From an uncultured Granulosicoccaceae bacterium (GTDB taxonomy: Bacteria > Pseudomonadota > Gammaproteobacteria > Granulosicoccales > Granulosicoccaceae), in assembly GCA_938006335.1 (NCBI GenBank), contig CALLMF010000039.1, forward strand, positions 1 to 64,000: a stretch of DNA of 64,000 bases. The letters are read 5' to 3'. Shown one piece after another: positions 27,577 to 37,982 of the stretch; within the stretch, counting starts at the first letter, position 1; every line of letters starts with the position of its first letter. Under the pieces are notes generated by a model. That model was not told where the DNA came from and did no database searches. It saw only the letters and a list, made by a program, of their open reading frames with translations. The position numbers and the translations under genes were made by a program.

Positions 27577-30395
27577 ATGCGCCTTTGGACGGCGATGGAA
27601 TCGAAGGTGCTGTCACCTTCACGCTCGATGGTGCAACGGTCACCGCACTACCGGGTGAAACCGTGTGGCAAGTCGCTCAGCGCTCAGGCACCGACATACC
27701 GCATCTCTGCTGGGCCGATGAGCCAGGCTACCGCGCGGACGGCAACTGCCGCGCCTGCATGGTCGAGATCGAGGGTGAAAGGACGCTCGCTGCGAGCTGC
27801 ATACGCACACCGACCGAAAACATGGTGGTCAGTACGGCAAGCGCACGCGCCGCGTCTGCACGTCGGCTGGTCGTCGAGCTACTCGCTACCGATCAACCGC
27901 CGCGCGATCGAGCCCACGACGCATCGGCCCACTTCTGGAAGACGGTGGATGCCGTGAACGTGTCCGACATGCGCTTCCCGCGCATCGATGTCACGCGCTT
28001 GCCGACAGAAGATGCCTCGCACGTCGCCATGCGTGTCAACCTCGACGCCTGCATACATTGCACGCTGTGTGTTCGCGCGTGCCGCGAAGTTCAGGTCAAC
28101 GATGTCATTGGCATGGCTGGACGCGGTCGCAATGCAAAGATCGTGTTCGATCTGGACGACCCGATGGGCAACAGTACCTGTGTGGCCTGTGGTGAATGTG
28201 TGCAGGCCTGCCCGACCGGTGCACTGAGTCCTGCCACCCTGCTCGACAGTGAAGGCGTTGGCGACAGTGGCAGCATGGACAAACAGGTGCGCTCCGTATG
28301 CCCGTACTGCGGCGTCGGCTGCCAACTCGACTTCAAGGTACGCGACCAGAAGATCGTCTGGGTCGACGGGGCACCGGGTCCCGCCAACGAGCAACGCCTG
28401 TGTGTAAAGGGCCGTTTCGGGTTCGACTACATCAGCCATCCGCATCGATTGCAGACACCACTCATCCGACGTGAGGATGCCCCGGCAAAGGGACTGAATG
28501 TCGATCCGGACAATCTCGGCGAGTTCTTTCGCGAAGCCAGTTGGGATGAAGCGCTGGCGCACGCTGCCGGCGGCATGGCATCACTGCGTGACACGCATGG
28601 TGGCAAGGCTGTCGCGGGCTTTGGTTCTGCCAAGTGCTCCAACGAAGAAGCGTATCTCTTCCAGAAACTGATCCGGGCGGGTTTTGGCCATAACAACGTG
28701 GATCACTGCACCCGGCTCTGTCACGCCTCATCGGTGGCCGCACTCATGGAGAACGTCGGTTCAGGCGCTGTCACCGCGACCTTCAACGAAATCGAGAATG
28801 CCGACTGCGCGATCGTCATCGGTGCCAACCCGATTGAAAACCATCCGGTCGCGGCCACCTATTTCAAGCAGTTCGCCAAGCGCGGCGGTACGTTGATCGT
28901 AATGGACCCTCGCGGCATGGGCCTGACTCGACATGCCACCCACGCGCTGCAGTTCAAGCCGGGTTCGGACGTCGCCATGCTCAACGCCCTGATGCATGTC
29001 ATCGTCGAAGAAGAACTCTACGACCGGCAATACATCGAAGGTTTCACTGAAGGCTTCGATGAGATGAAAGCGCATCTTGCCGACTTCCCGCCCGATGCCA
29101 TGGCAGCGCACTGCGGCATCGATGCCGACACCCTGCGCACCGTCGCCCGTACGTTTGCCGGCGCCCGCGCAGGCATGATCTTCTGGGGCATGGGTGTCTC
29201 CCAACACATCCACGGTACCGACAACTCCCGTTGCCTGATATCGCTTGCGCTGATGTGTGGCCATATCGGACGGCCGGGGGCAGGCTTGCACCCCTTGCGC
29301 GGACAGAACAACGTGCAAGGGGCCTCCGACGCCGGGCTCGTCCCGATGTTCCTGCCCGACTATCAGGCGGTCGGTGACGAAGGCGTGAGAAAAGCCTTCG
29401 AGGATGTCTGGTCAACGGACCCGAACACCCGCGAGATCGATGCACAGCGCGGACTCACCGTCGTCGAGATCATGGACGCTGTTCATGACGGAGACATTCG
29501 TTCGCTCTATGTACTCGGCGAAAATCCTGCGATGTCGGATCCCGATGTCGAGCACGCACGCGACGCGCTGGCAAAGCTCGAACATCTCGTGGTTCAGGAC
29601 ATCTTCCTGACCGAGACGGCCAACTTTGCCGACGTCATTCTGCCAGCGGCAGCGTGGCCCGAAAAAACCGGCACGGTCACCAACACCAACCGTCAGGTAC
29701 AGATGGGACGACCGGCTGTACCACCGCCAGGACAAGCGCGGGAAGACTGGTGGATCACCACGCAGCTTGCACGCGGACTGGGATTGGACTGGCCCTACCA
29801 GCACCCGAAAGAAGTGTTTGCCGAGATGAAACAGAGCATGGCCTCACTCGACAACATCACCTGGGAACGCCTGGAAGGGGAGGCGGTCACGTATCCGTCA
29901 CTGTCGCCCGAGGACCCTGGGCAGGCCATCGTGTTCGGCGACGGATTCCCGCGCGCAGAAGGACGCGCCAAGTTCACACCGGCCTCGATCATCGCACCGG
30001 ATGAAGTGCCAGACAGCGACTACCCGATGGTACTGATCACCGGGCGACAGCTGGAGCACTGGCACACCGGTTCGATGACGCGACGCACCACGGTTCTCGA
30101 TACCCTGGAGCCTGAAGCCAACTGTTCCCTGAACCCACACACCTTGCGCAAGCTCGGTGTCGAACCAGGTGACAAGGTTGCATTGTCAACGCGACGTGGC
30201 AAAATCGAACTGGTCGCAAGAGCTGACCGAGCCGTCGCTGAAGACACCGTGTTCGTACCCTTTGCCTACGTCGAGGCGGCAGCCAATGTGCTGACCAACC
30301 CCGTACTCGACCCCTACGGCAAGATCCCCGAGTTCAAATACGCCGCTGTCAAAGTCGATGCGGCTTCCACCACCACGGAGAAGACGCACGCGTGA
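27573..30395 (+). CDS. fdhF: Formate dehydrogenase alpha (molybdopterin) subunit
   Basis: 940 residues. The N-terminal [2Fe-2S] ferredoxin domain has [18 protein letters not shown]. Next come two [4Fe-4S] motifs, [15 protein letters not shown] and [16 protein letters not shown]. The molybdopterin domain follows: [12 protein letters not shown], the probable metal-ligand region [10 protein letters not shown], and [16 protein letters not shown]. The C-terminal domain ([18 protein letters not shown]) binds the guanine dinucleotides. It oxidises formate to CO2 with NAD+ through the fused subunit. The metal-ligand residue looks like cysteine, not selenocysteine. It overlaps its neighbours on both sides by 4 bp. 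Confidence 0.95.
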   Translation: MNAPLDGDGIEGAVTFTLDGATVTALPGETVWQVAQRSGTDIPHLCWADEPGYRADGNCRACMVEIEGERTLAASCIRTPTENMVVSTASARAASARRLVVELLATDQPPRDRAHDASAHFWKTVDAVNVSDMRFPRIDVTRLPTEDASHVAMRVNLDACIHCTLCVRACREVQVNDVIGMAGRGRNAKIVFDLDDPMGNSTCVACGECVQACPTGALSPATLLDSEGVGDSGSMDKQVRSVCPYCGVGCQLDFKVRDQKIVWVDGAPGPANEQRLCVKGRFGFDYISHPHRLQTPLIRREDAPAKGLNVDPDNLGEFFREASWDEALAHAAGGMASLRDTHGGKAVAGFGSAKCSNEEAYLFQKLIRAGFGHNNVDHCTRLCHASSVAALMENVGSGAVTATFNEIENADCAIVIGANPIENHPVAATYFKQFAKRGGTLIVMDPRGMGLTRHATHALQFKPGSDVAMLNALMHVIVEEELYDRQYIEGFTEGFDEMKAHLADFPPDAMAAHCGIDADTLRTVARTFAGARAGMIFWGMGVSQHIHGTDNSRCLISLALMCGHIGRPGAGLHPLRGQNNVQGASDAGLVPMFLPDYQAVGDEGVRKAFEDVWSTDPNTREIDAQRGLTVVEIMDAVHDGDIRSLYVLGENPAMSDPDVEHARDALAKLEHLVVQDIFLTETANFADVILPAAAWPEKTGTVTNTNRQVQMGRPAVPPPGQAREDWWITTQLARGLGLDWPYQHPKEVFAEMKQSMASLDNITWERLEGEAVTYPSLSPEDPGQAIVFGDGFPRAEGRAKFTPASIIAPDEVPDSDYPMVLITGRQLEHWHTGSMTRRTTVLDTLEPEANCSLNPHTLRKLGVEPGDKVALSTRRGKIELVARADRAVAEDTVFVPFAYVEAAANVLTNPVLDPYGKIPEFKYAAVKVDAASTTTEKTHA

Positions 30396-32065
30396 GCGTA
30401 AAAAGCGATATCGAGATTGCTCGTGAAGCAAACAAGCAACCGATTCAGACAATCGGGGAGAAGCTCGGAATCCCGAGTGAACACCTGTTGCCTTACGGTC
30501 ACGACAAGGCGAAGATCTCTGCGGAGTTCATCAAGCAGCAGAAAAGTGGCACGGACGGCAAGCTGATCCTCGTGACAGCCATCAACCCGACGCCCGCGGG
30601 CGAAGGCAAGACCACCACGACCGTCGGTCTCGGCGATGGCCTCAATCGCATCGGCAAGAAGGCGGCTATCTGCATTCGCGAAGCATCGCTTGGCCCCTGC
30701 TTTGGCATGAAAGGCGGCGCGGCTGGTGGTGGTTACGCTCAGGTGGTTCCGATGGAAGAGATGAACCTGCACTTCACCGGCGACTTCCACGCGATCACCT
30801 CAGCGCACAATCTGTTGTCAGCGATGATCGACAACCACATCCACTGGGGCAACTCGCTGGAAATCGATGTGCGCCGCATCGCCTGGCGTCGCGTACTCGA
30901 CATGAATGACCGGGCACTGCGTCAGGTCAATGTGGCACTCGGTGGAACGGCCAACGGCTACCCGCGCGAAGGAGGCTTCGATATCACCGTGGCATCGGAA
31001 GTCATGGCGATCCTGTGCCTTGCTACCGATATCGAAGACCTCGAGAAGCGACTGGGTGACATCATCGTGGCCTATACCCGCGAGCAGAAGCCGATCTACT
31101 GCCGCGACATCAAGGCCGACGGTGCGATGGCTGTACTACTGAAGGACGCCATGCAGCCTAACCTGGTGCAAACGCTCGAGAACAACCCCGCGTTCGTTCA
31201 TGGTGGTCCGTTCGCCAACATCGCTCATGGCTGCAACTCCGTTGTCGCCACCACAACCGCGCTGAAACTGGCGGACTATGTGGTCACAGAGGCGGGCTTT
31301 GGCGCAGACCTCGGTGCCGAGAAATTCATGAACATCAAATGCCGCAAGGCGGGCATCGCCCCGAGCGCTGTCGTCATCGTCGCGACGGTCCGGGCGCTCA
31401 AGATGAACGGCGGCGTAAAGAAGGAGAATCTCGGCACCGAGAACGTCGATGCTGTGAAGAACGGCTGCGCCAACCTTGCTCGCCACATCGAAAACGTCAA
31501 GAGCTTCGGCGTGCCGGCAGTGGTCGCGATCAACCACTTCATCACCGACACCGATGCGGAAGTAGAGGCCATCAAGGAGCAGGTAGAAGCGCTCGGCAGC
31601 GAAGCCATTCTCTGCAAGCATTGGGCGTTGGGTAGTGAAGGTACCGAAGCGCTCGCGACACGGATCGCCGAAATCGCCGACGGCGACAGTGCGCAGTTCG
31701 CCCCGCTCTATCCCGACGAAATGCCCCTGTTTGAGAAAATCGAGACCATTGCCAAGCGCATCTATCGCGCCGACGAGGTGCTCGCGGATCAGAAGGTGCG
31801 CGATCAGCTTCGTCGCTGGGAAGACGACGGCTACGGCAATCTGCCTGTGTGCATGGCCAAGACCCAGTACAGCTTTTCTACGGACCCGGAACTGCGCGGC
31901 GCACCCACCGGTCACTCGGTACCCGTGCGCGAAGTCCGCCTGTCCGCAGGTGCCGGCTTCATCGTTGTCGTGTGCGGTGCCATCATGACCATGCCAGGCC
32001 TGCCTCGGGTGCCGGCTGCCGAATCCATCAAGCTGGACGGCGGTCAGGTCGAGGGCTTGTTCTGA
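30392..32065 (+). CDS. fhs: Formate-tetrahydrofolate ligase
   Basis: 557 residues, normal for Fhs. The nucleotide-binding segment is [18 protein letters not shown] (about 68-85); [20 protein letters not shown] and [11 protein letters not shown] are family blocks. It converts formate, ATP and THF to 10-formyl-THF, or runs in reverse to yield ATP from formyl-THF. The GTG start overlaps the formate dehydrogenase stop by 4 bp. Direct coupling to formate dehydrogenase suggests operation in the oxidative direction. Confidence 0.97.
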   Translation: MSVKSDIEIAREANKQPIQTIGEKLGIPSEHLLPYGHDKAKISAEFIKQQKSGTDGKLILVTAINPTPAGEGKTTTTVGLGDGLNRIGKKAAICIREASLGPCFGMKGGAAGGGYAQVVPMEEMNLHFTGDFHAITSAHNLLSAMIDNHIHWGNSLEIDVRRIAWRRVLDMNDRALRQVNVALGGTANGYPREGGFDITVASEVMAILCLATDIEDLEKRLGDIIVAYTREQKPIYCRDIKADGAMAVLLKDAMQPNLVQTLENNPAFVHGGPFANIAHGCNSVVATTTALKLADYVVTEAGFGADLGAEKFMNIKCRKAGIAPSAVVIVATVRALKMNGGVKKENLGTENVDAVKNGCANLARHIENVKSFGVPAVVAINHFITDTDAEVEAIKEQVEALGSEAILCKHWALGSEGTEALATRIAEIADGDSAQFAPLYPDEMPLFEKIETIAKRIYRADEVLADQKVRDQLRRWEDDGYGNLPVCMAKTQYSFSTDPELRGAPTGHSVPVREVRLSAGAGFIVVVCGAIMTMPGLPRVPAAESIKLDGGQVEGLF

Positions 32066-32967
32066 TGACGGCCACACCGATCGATGGCAAGGCGTTTGCG
32101 GCAAAGGTCCGCGCGGATGTCGCCAAGGGCGTCGAAGCACTGAAGGCATCTCACGGCGTCACACCCGGACTCGCTGTCGTACTGGTCGGCGAGGACCCGG
32201 CGAGTCAGGTGTACGTGCGCAACAAGGGCAAGCAGACCGTCGAGTGCGGCATGGCGAGCTTCGAGCACAAACGCGATACCTCCATCACTCAGGACGAGCT
32301 GCTTGATCTGGTCAAGCAACTGAACGAGGACCCAGCAGTACACGGCATCCTCTGTCAGCTCCCACTGCCATCGCACATCGACGAGTCAGTGGTGATCAAC
32401 GCGATCTCGCCCGAGAAGGATGTCGATGGGTTCCACGTATCCAACGTCGGACTTATCGCCACCGGTCAGGACGCCATGGTGCCGTGCACACCGCTCGGCT
32501 GCCTGATGATGCTGCGTGAACAACACGGATCGCTTTCCGGCCTGAACGCAGTGGTTGTCGGACGCTCCAACATCGTTGGCAAACCCATGGCGCAGCTGCT
32601 GCTTCGCGACAGCTGCACCGTCACCATCGCCCACAGTCGCACCAAGGATATTGCCGCCGTCTGTCGCGGTGCGGACATCCTGGTCGCAGCGGTCGGGCGT
32701 CCGGAAATGATTCCCGGAGACTGGGTCAAGCCAGGCGCCACCGTCATCGACGTCGGCATCAACCGCATCGACAACCCGCCCGGCTCAGACAAGCCGACCC
32801 GGCTCGTCGGCGACGTCGACTACACCTCTGCCGCTGAAGTCGCAGGTGCAATCACACCCGTACCCGGAGGCGTCGGCCCCATGACCATCGCCTGCCTACT
32901 CGCCAACACGCTCGTCAGCTGCTGCCGCACCGTCGGAGCCGCCGTCCCTGCCGGACTGACCGCATGA
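32065..32967 (+). CDS. folD: Bifunctional methylene-THF dehydrogenase/methenyl-THF cyclohydrolase
   Basis: 300 residues from the ATG at 32065, whose first base is the last base of the fhs stop. The active-site lysine region is [14 protein letters not shown]. The families' [24 protein letters not shown] and [16 protein letters not shown] are present. It oxidises 5,10-methylene-THF, the product of sarcosine oxidase, to 10-formyl-THF with NADP+. It is the last gene of the C1 operon. Its stop lies in the first copy of an 11-bp tandem repeat next to a mobile-like element. Confidence 0.97.
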   Translation: MTATPIDGKAFAAKVRADVAKGVEALKASHGVTPGLAVVLVGEDPASQVYVRNKGKQTVECGMASFEHKRDTSITQDELLDLVKQLNEDPAVHGILCQLPLPSHIDESVVINAISPEKDVDGFHVSNVGLIATGQDAMVPCTPLGCLMMLREQHGSLSGLNAVVVGRSNIVGKPMAQLLLRDSCTVTIAHSRTKDIAAVCRGADILVAAVGRPEMIPGDWVKPGATVIDVGINRIDNPPGSDKPTRLVGDVDYTSAAEVAGAITPVPGGVGPMTIACLLANTLVSCCRTVGAAVPAGLTA

Positions 32968-32986
32968 TCCCATGGTGATCCCATGG
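32965..32986. repeat. Tandem 11-bp repeat at the folD stop
   Basis: tgatcccatgg is present at 32965-32975 and again at 32976-32986. The first copy begins with the folD stop codon, and the second abuts the left terminal inverted repeat of the 262-bp element. Confidence 0.85.
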
Positions 32987-33245
32987 GGTCGGACCACGGC
33001 AAGCTGCTGATTTATAGAAAATAAGTCCAAAAAAACAACGCGGATGGCCTCTTAAACGCACGACTTTCAGCGATTTTCGTGGCGTTTAAGGGGCAGCAAG
33101 GATGGCCACCGGAAGGCTGCGGCATCCGAAGGGGTTCGCTTAACGACCATGAAAACCGCATTAAATTGCTCAGATAAGGTGCTCCACGGCCCTGATTTCG
33201 CGACTTACCACTGCTAATTCAATTACTTACCGTGGTCCGACCCCA
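32984..33245. mobile_element. Non-coding 262-bp MITE/REP-like element with 20-bp terminal inverted repeats
   Basis: Left end TGGGGTCGGACCACGGCAAG (32984-33003) and right end CTTACCGTGGTCCGACCCCA (33226-33245) are inverted copies with 19 of 20 positions matching. Inside is a second inverted repeat, GCCTCTTAAACGC (33047-33059) against GCGTTTAAGGGGC (33082-33094), with one mismatch. The interior is AT-richer than the flanks and has no plausible ORF. It fills the gap between folD and the convergent SDR gene. The GTCGGACCAC-type ends resemble REP/MITE ends seen in gammaproteobacteria, from memory. No clear target-site duplication is visible. Confidence 0.65.
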
Positions 33246-33256
33246 CGGCCACACGG

Positions 33257-34033
33257 TCAGAAGGCGCTGTTGAAGACGCCGCCGTCGATGAGGAGGTTCT
33301 GGCCGGTGATGTAGCCGGCGTGGGTGCTACAGAGGAACGCGCAGGCGGCGCCGAATTCGTCGGGATTACCGAAGCGTTTTGCGGGGATGCCGGCGGCGCG
33401 TTCGGCGGCGATGTCTGCTGCGTCGCGACCCGTTCTCCCTGCGGCGGCTTTCATGCCCCCGGCGAGGCGGTCAGTGTCGAATGCGCCCGGCAGGATGTGA
33501 TTGATGGTCACGCCACTGCCGGCGACATCGCGGGCCACGCCCGCGAGAAAAGCGGTGAGCCCTGCACGTGCCCCGCTGGAGAGATCGAGCCCTGACATCG
33601 GCATTTTAACGGAGGCAGAGGTGATGTTGACGATTCTGCCGAAGCCCCTCTCGGCCATGCCGTCCACGGTGCGCTGCACAAGCTCGATCGGGGTGAGCAT
33701 GTTCATGGTGACACCACCGATCATGGACTCGCGATCGAGCTCGCGAAAATCCCGGAATGGGGGGCCTCCGTTGTTATTCACAAGAATGTCCGGTTCCGGG
33801 CACGCAGCCATCAGGGCGTCTTGTACAGCGGCGGTGGACACATCACCAACGACAGGAGTTACTGAAACGCCGGACTTGGCGAGTTCTGCTGCTGTGGCCG
33901 CCAGCCGCTCCTCGTCTATACCGTTTATCACCAGATCCACACCCGCATCCGCCAGATGCTTCGCACAGGCTCTTCCCAGCCCGCGGTTTGACGCACAAAC
34001 GATAGCTTTACGCCCTTTTATGCCGAGGTCCAT
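33257..34033 (-). CDS. SDR family oxidoreductase
   Basis: 258 residues from the ATG at 34033, supported by GGAGA 8 bases upstream. Rossmann motif ASNRGLGRACAKHL (about 14-27), NNNGGPP in place of the usual NNAG, and C-terminal YITGQNLLIDGG. The usual YxxxK catalytic pair is altered: LSSGARAG stands where Tyr is expected, as in the SDR subfamily that uses a serine there. The substrate is unknown. It is the third gene of the metallophosphoesterase-VOC-SDR operon. Confidence 0.85.
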   Translation of the reverse strand: MDLGIKGRKAIVCASNRGLGRACAKHLADAGVDLVINGIDEERLAATAAELAKSGVSVTPVVGDVSTAAVQDALMAACPEPDILVNNNGGPPFRDFRELDRESMIGGVTMNMLTPIELVQRTVDGMAERGFGRIVNITSASVKMPMSGLDLSSGARAGLTAFLAGVARDVAGSGVTINHILPGAFDTDRLAGGMKAAAGRTGRDAADIAAERAAGIPAKRFGNPDEFGAACAFLCSTHAGYITGQNLLIDGGVFNSAF

Positions 34034-34080
34034 CGAGAGTCTCTCCTGAAGTTGCTGGATACCGAGGAGCAGCCCTCGGG

Positions 34081-34833
34081 TCAACAGATATTGTGACAGC
34101 CCGCCCCGCTGTTGTGCATGGGCAGCAACGAGAGTCGCACCGGTACGTCAGGCATCAGTGTGACCTCTACCGGATCGTTGATTGATTCAGTGAGGAAGAT
34201 CAGGGCCAGCTGCTGCTCACTCGCAAGGGATACGCCCACGCCAAGAGATTTCAGCAATTCGGCCACCTCGGTATCACTGCCCCCGCCATGCGAGTAGGTC
34301 AGCTGCGCGAGCGACCGCACGCCGTTGGGATGCGATGCGATGTCGTCTTGTCGCTGCTTGTCGACACCCGGCCCCGCAAACGGCAAATGGAACAGCAACG
34401 GCTCCGTCGTGGTCGACACGCGAGCGACTTCAATGCTTAGCCCATCCGGTAGATACGGTGGTCTGACGACATCCACCTCGAAGGGTGCCGAACTTCCGTG
34501 CACCGCGGGCGCGAATGCGATACCGAATGGTGACGTCGCACTGATCAGGAAGCGATCCCGAAGCCCGAACCGCGACGTATCTGCAGATCCGAGAGATGCT
34601 GCATCGTCCACATAGAGCAGCTCGAACATGAAATGCTCGAAGAAGAAGCATCGGTTGGCGGTGCCCTGACCTGGATGATCACGCCCTGGACCTTCGACAA
34701 AACCAGCCGTGCACAACGCAGCGGCGACACGATCTGCACAGGCTTTTGAGCTTGACTCAACCGGCTCGCCCTCAGAGGGCCGGCACGCAACAAACACGTG
34801 GTCCAGGCGCGTCTTGACGAGGGGTTCGGTCAT
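34081..34833 (-). CDS. Glyoxalase-like (VOC superfamily) protein
   Basis: About 250 residues from the ATG at 34833 (GGA 5 bases upstream); a TTG at 34842 is less likely. RLDHVFVAC opens the domain, and GPGRDHPGQGTANRCFFFEH followed by FELLYVDD is the conserved core of the glyoxalase-like family. The second half is a degenerate repeat ending LMPDVPVRLSLLP. The substrate is unknown. It lies between the phosphoesterase (about 30 bp upstream) and the SDR (47 bp downstream). Confidence 0.75.
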   Translation of the reverse strand: MTEPLVKTRLDHVFVACRPSEGEPVESSSKACADRVAAALCTAGFVEGPGRDHPGQGTANRCFFFEHFMFELLYVDDAASLGSADTSRFGLRDRFLISATSPFGIAFAPAVHGSSAPFEVDVVRPPYLPDGLSIEVARVSTTTEPLLFHLPFAGPGVDKQRQDDIASHPNGVRSLAQLTYSHGGGSDTEVAELLKSLGVGVSLASEQQLALIFLTESINDPVEVTLMPDVPVRLSLLPMHNSGAGCHNIC

Positions 34834-34864
34834 GGCGTCCAAAGCAATAATGCCTGCGGTTCAG

Positions 34865-35743
34865 TCAAGGACGATCAGGCACCACAAACGCGTGGTGCTG
34901 AACACGGGTGGATGTATCGTCGATACTCACGTAGTGATACGCCACGATATCGTCGTCGATCGATGCATGCTCGTTCTGGCCTGGCCAAAGTAGAAATTGC
35001 CGCGTCACCGCCGGAGCGCTCGAGTACAGCACGCCGTCACGCCAGTGCGATTGGCTCCGGTGAATATGCCCGGTGAACACACCTGCGACGCGCGCAGCAT
35101 GTTCTGCAAGCACGCAATGCAGCGCTTCACCACCCGCAGGCGGATGACTCCACGCAGCCTCCTGCGCGAGCGGTGGGTAGTGAATGAACACGGCCACACG
35201 CGGCCGTTCGCCAACTTCGCTGCCAGCAGATAGCGCACGTCTTACCGCGTTCAGCTGCCGGTCACTGACAATGCCGCGAACATCATCACCGACACGGTCG
35301 ACACCGTAGCGCCGCACGTGCTCTGGATTTGCATCGATGAACAACAGGCCAAGTTCGCCACACTGGCGGCTGACCATCCCCGCCGCTACGCCATCAGGAT
35401 CCTCGGAAACACATTCACCCGACGTGCGACCAAGACGCGCCAGGTCACTACACGCCGCGTGCAACCAGTCACGCCGATCGTGATTGCCGCCCAGCAGAAA
35501 CCATGGCACTGACAATGCGGCCAGGCGATGTACGCACGAGGCGGATGCGGCAGCGCCAGACGGTGCCAGATCCGCGTCGTCCATCAGGTCGCCGTTGTGT
35601 ACGACAAAATCGACCGGGACGCCGACGGCGACAAGGCGCTCGATTTCAGTGACGAGTGCGCTGAGGCGAACAGCGGCTCGGCCCATACAGTCATCAACCG
35701 GTATGTGACTGTCGCTGATCAGGACACCGTGAACCGGCTTCAC
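34865..35743 (-). CDS. Calcineurin-like metallophosphoesterase
   Basis: 292 residues. All five metal motifs are present in order: SDSHI, HNGDLMDD, GGNHDRRD, FIHYPP and GHIHRS. The size and motif spacing fit the CpdA-like cyclic nucleotide phosphodiesterase group, but the substrate cannot be read from sequence. It is the first gene of a three-gene minus-strand operon. Confidence 0.88.
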   Translation of the reverse strand: MKPVHGVLISDSHIPVDDCMGRAAVRLSALVTEIERLVAVGVPVDFVVHNGDLMDDADLAPSGAAASASCVHRLAALSVPWFLLGGNHDRRDWLHAACSDLARLGRTSGECVSEDPDGVAAGMVSRQCGELGLLFIDANPEHVRRYGVDRVGDDVRGIVSDRQLNAVRRALSAGSEVGERPRVAVFIHYPPLAQEAAWSHPPAGGEALHCVLAEHAARVAGVFTGHIHRSQSHWRDGVLYSSAPAVTRQFLLWPGQNEHASIDDDIVAYHYVSIDDTSTRVQHHAFVVPDRP

Positions 35744-35815
35744 GATCTATCCCACCACCACTCTGCAAGCGCGCACGCGGTAATCAACCGCGCGCGCACC
35801 TGAGGCAATAACCGG

Positions 35816-36043
35816 TCAGTTGTGGATGACTACCTTGGGAAGCTCGGGCTCACCCGCATGGGCACGAAACAGCGCGTCTTCCTGCACCTGTGCAACCTCG
35901 AGCGGTTGCGCAAGCAATGGATCTAACGACTCCGTGATCTCGGCCATGTTGTGATGCTTGCCGTAGGAACAACCTCCCTCGGCGTAAGCCGCACCACACG
36001 CAAGCGAAAACACGCCAGCGGCGATCAGAAGTGCTTTCTTCAT
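35816..36043 (-). CDS. Small exported protein, function unknown
   Basis: 75 residues. A clear signal peptide (MKKALLIAAGVFSLACGAAYAEGG) leaves a mature peptide of about 53 residues. The segment GGCSYGKHHN near its new N-terminus has a Cys and two His and could bind a metal. The rest is acidic with no recognisable domain. It stands alone 85 bp downstream of the 5'-nucleotidase start-to-stop unit on the same strand. Confidence 0.65.
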   Translation of the reverse strand: MKKALLIAAGVFSLACGAAYAEGGCSYGKHHNMAEITESLDPLLAQPLEVAQVQEDALFRAHAGEPELPKVVIHN

Positions 36044-36127
36044 GACAACTCCTCGGATGTATCGATCAAACGTGAGCGCTTGTTATCGCACAGTGGAGTT
36101 CTGACAGCAAGCCGGTGGCAGGAACGC

Positions 36128-37747
36128 CTACCGAGTGGCAATACGCCCGTCCAGCATCGGCTCGTAGGCATCACCTGCCGCCAGAAAATCGGCGACCACC
36201 GCATCGAGGCTTGGGCCGTAGTCGTAGACGTCCTGCGCGTTTTCGGCGAACACGTCATACCCATCACCGCCCTTGCGTACATAATCGTTGGATACCACGC
36301 CGTAGAGTCTGTCCATTTCCAGCGGTGCATAGCCATCGGGACCGTTTACCAGCACCTCGGTCACGCGCCCTTCACCCGCAGGCTTGGAGGGATCCCAGAC
36401 AAACGTGAGTCCTGCAACCTGCGGAAAACGCCCTGCCACTTCCTCGACCTGACTGACGCCGTTCTCGAGCGCCACGACAAGGTCGGCACCCGACAGTCTG
36501 AACGTGGCCAATGTGTTCTGGAACGGCAGAACGGTGAGCACCTCACCCATCGTGACTTCCCCAGCGTCAATCGACGAACGAATACCACCGGAGTTCATCA
36601 ACGCAACCTCGATACCCTGATCCTTGACGCGCGATAGCATGGCATCGGCAATCAGGTTACCCATCTCGCACTCCTGGACCCGGCAGACCTCACGGTTACC
36701 TTCGATCGGCGCTGCCGCCGACGCAACGACCTTGGTCCGAATTTCATCGAGTGGCTCGGCAAGCTCGGTAACTCGACTCACGATGGTCGGATGCTCGAGG
36801 ACGGCGCCATCGATGATGATCGGGTCACCGGTGGCCGACATGATGTCGCCGGCTTCGTCAAACTCGACGACCAGCTCACCAAGGTACTTGCCGTAGGCAT
36901 AGGCCTGCACGATGGCGGTATCACCGACCATCGTGGGGTAAGGACCACTCGCCCGCTCGTCCGTGTTGGACAACAGCGTGTTCGAGTGTCCACCCACAAT
37001 GACATCGACGCCGGTCGTGCCTGCGGCCACGGCCTGGTCAACGGCATACCCGGAGTGTGACAACACGATGATGCGAGTCACGCCATCTGCGGTCAGTGCA
37101 TCCACCTGCTCCTGCACGGCAGCAATGGGGTCAGAGAAGCTGACGTTTTCGCCGGGGCTCGCCAGCTCGTCGGTGTTTTCTGGCGTCAGGCCGATGAGAC
37201 CGTAGCGCTCACCGCCCTTCTCGATCACCGTTGACTTGGGGATGGCATCGGCGAGCAACGGCTCCTGAGTGACGTCGGCATTGGACATCAGGATCGGAAA
37301 ATCCACACGATCCACGAAGGCGCGCAGCACTTCCGGCCCATCGTCAAACTCATGATTGCCAACGGTCATTGCATCGTAGTCGAGCGAATTCATGATTTCG
37401 GCGGCAACCGCGCCTTTGTAGTAGGTGTAGAACAAGGACCCCTGAAACTGGTCTCCTCCGTCCACCAGCAGCACCTCACGATTGGTATCCGCGCTGGCAC
37501 GCGAGCGCGCGTCGTCGACCGCCGTCTTCAGCCGCGCATAGCCACCGAAGCACTCTCCCGCTGCGTTGTCTTCCGCGCTGCAGGGACTGTCGTACTTGCT
37601 TATGGGCTCGACCTTGGAATGGAAGTCGTTGGTGTGAAGGATCGTCAGCGACTCGGCATGCGACACCGACGCGATCAAGGAAAAACACAGACCGCCAGCG
37701 GGTAACAGATAACGCAGATGCGCAGATGCAATGGGTGAGTACGGCAT
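36128..37747 (-). CDS. Periplasmic 5'-nucleotidase (UshA-like)
   Basis: About 539 residues from the ATG at 37747 (a TTG at 37789 is less likely). The signal peptide ends VSHAES. The N-terminal metallophosphatase domain has LTILHTNDFHS, VDGGDQFQGS, VGNHEFDDG, VLSHSGY and GGHSNTLL. The C-terminal nucleotidase domain has NSGGIRSSIDAG, VLPFQNTLATFRLSG and VSNDYVRKGGDGY. It hydrolyses extracellular nucleotides for phosphate and nucleoside salvage. Confidence 0.93.
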   Translation of the reverse strand: MPYSPIASAHLRYLLPAGGLCFSLIASVSHAESLTILHTNDFHSKVEPISKYDSPCSAEDNAAGECFGGYARLKTAVDDARSRASADTNREVLLVDGGDQFQGSLFYTYYKGAVAAEIMNSLDYDAMTVGNHEFDDGPEVLRAFVDRVDFPILMSNADVTQEPLLADAIPKSTVIEKGGERYGLIGLTPENTDELASPGENVSFSDPIAAVQEQVDALTADGVTRIIVLSHSGYAVDQAVAAGTTGVDVIVGGHSNTLLSNTDERASGPYPTMVGDTAIVQAYAYGKYLGELVVEFDEAGDIMSATGDPIIIDGAVLEHPTIVSRVTELAEPLDEIRTKVVASAAAPIEGNREVCRVQECEMGNLIADAMLSRVKDQGIEVALMNSGGIRSSIDAGEVTMGEVLTVLPFQNTLATFRLSGADLVVALENGVSQVEEVAGRFPQVAGLTFVWDPSKPAGEGRVTEVLVNGPDGYAPLEMDRLYGVVSNDYVRKGGDGYDVFAENAQDVYDYGPSLDAVVADFLAAGDAYEPMLDGRIATR

Positions 37748-37982
37748 TGAATGAAGGCCTGTGAAGTGAGCGTTGCCACAGAGTATCAAATGTCGTCAAA
37801 GGCATGACTCTTACGTCATCTGGTCGCGGTCAGCGAGCTTGCACAGCGCGAGAACACCCGCCAACCACGACAGACCACTGACGTCTGAACGTGAAACTCT
37901 GTGTCACCTGGTCGATCACTCCACATTTTCCTGAACCAGAGTCCATATTCACCACCCACACCTCTACTTGACATACCTGCTC

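Noticed and set aside
31136..32149. 337-codon minus-strand ORF opposite fhs and the start of folD
   Set aside because: It is a shadow of two strongly conserved overlapping genes.
32968..33256. CRISPR-like or att-site repeat at folD
   Set aside because: There is one tandem 11-bp duplication and one inverted-repeat pair, with no regular spacers, integrase or tRNA, so neither reading holds.
24762..34842. Genomic island hypothesis for the C1 block
   Set aside because: No integrase, tRNA, composition break or direct-repeat boundary is visible; only the short MITE-like element is atypical.
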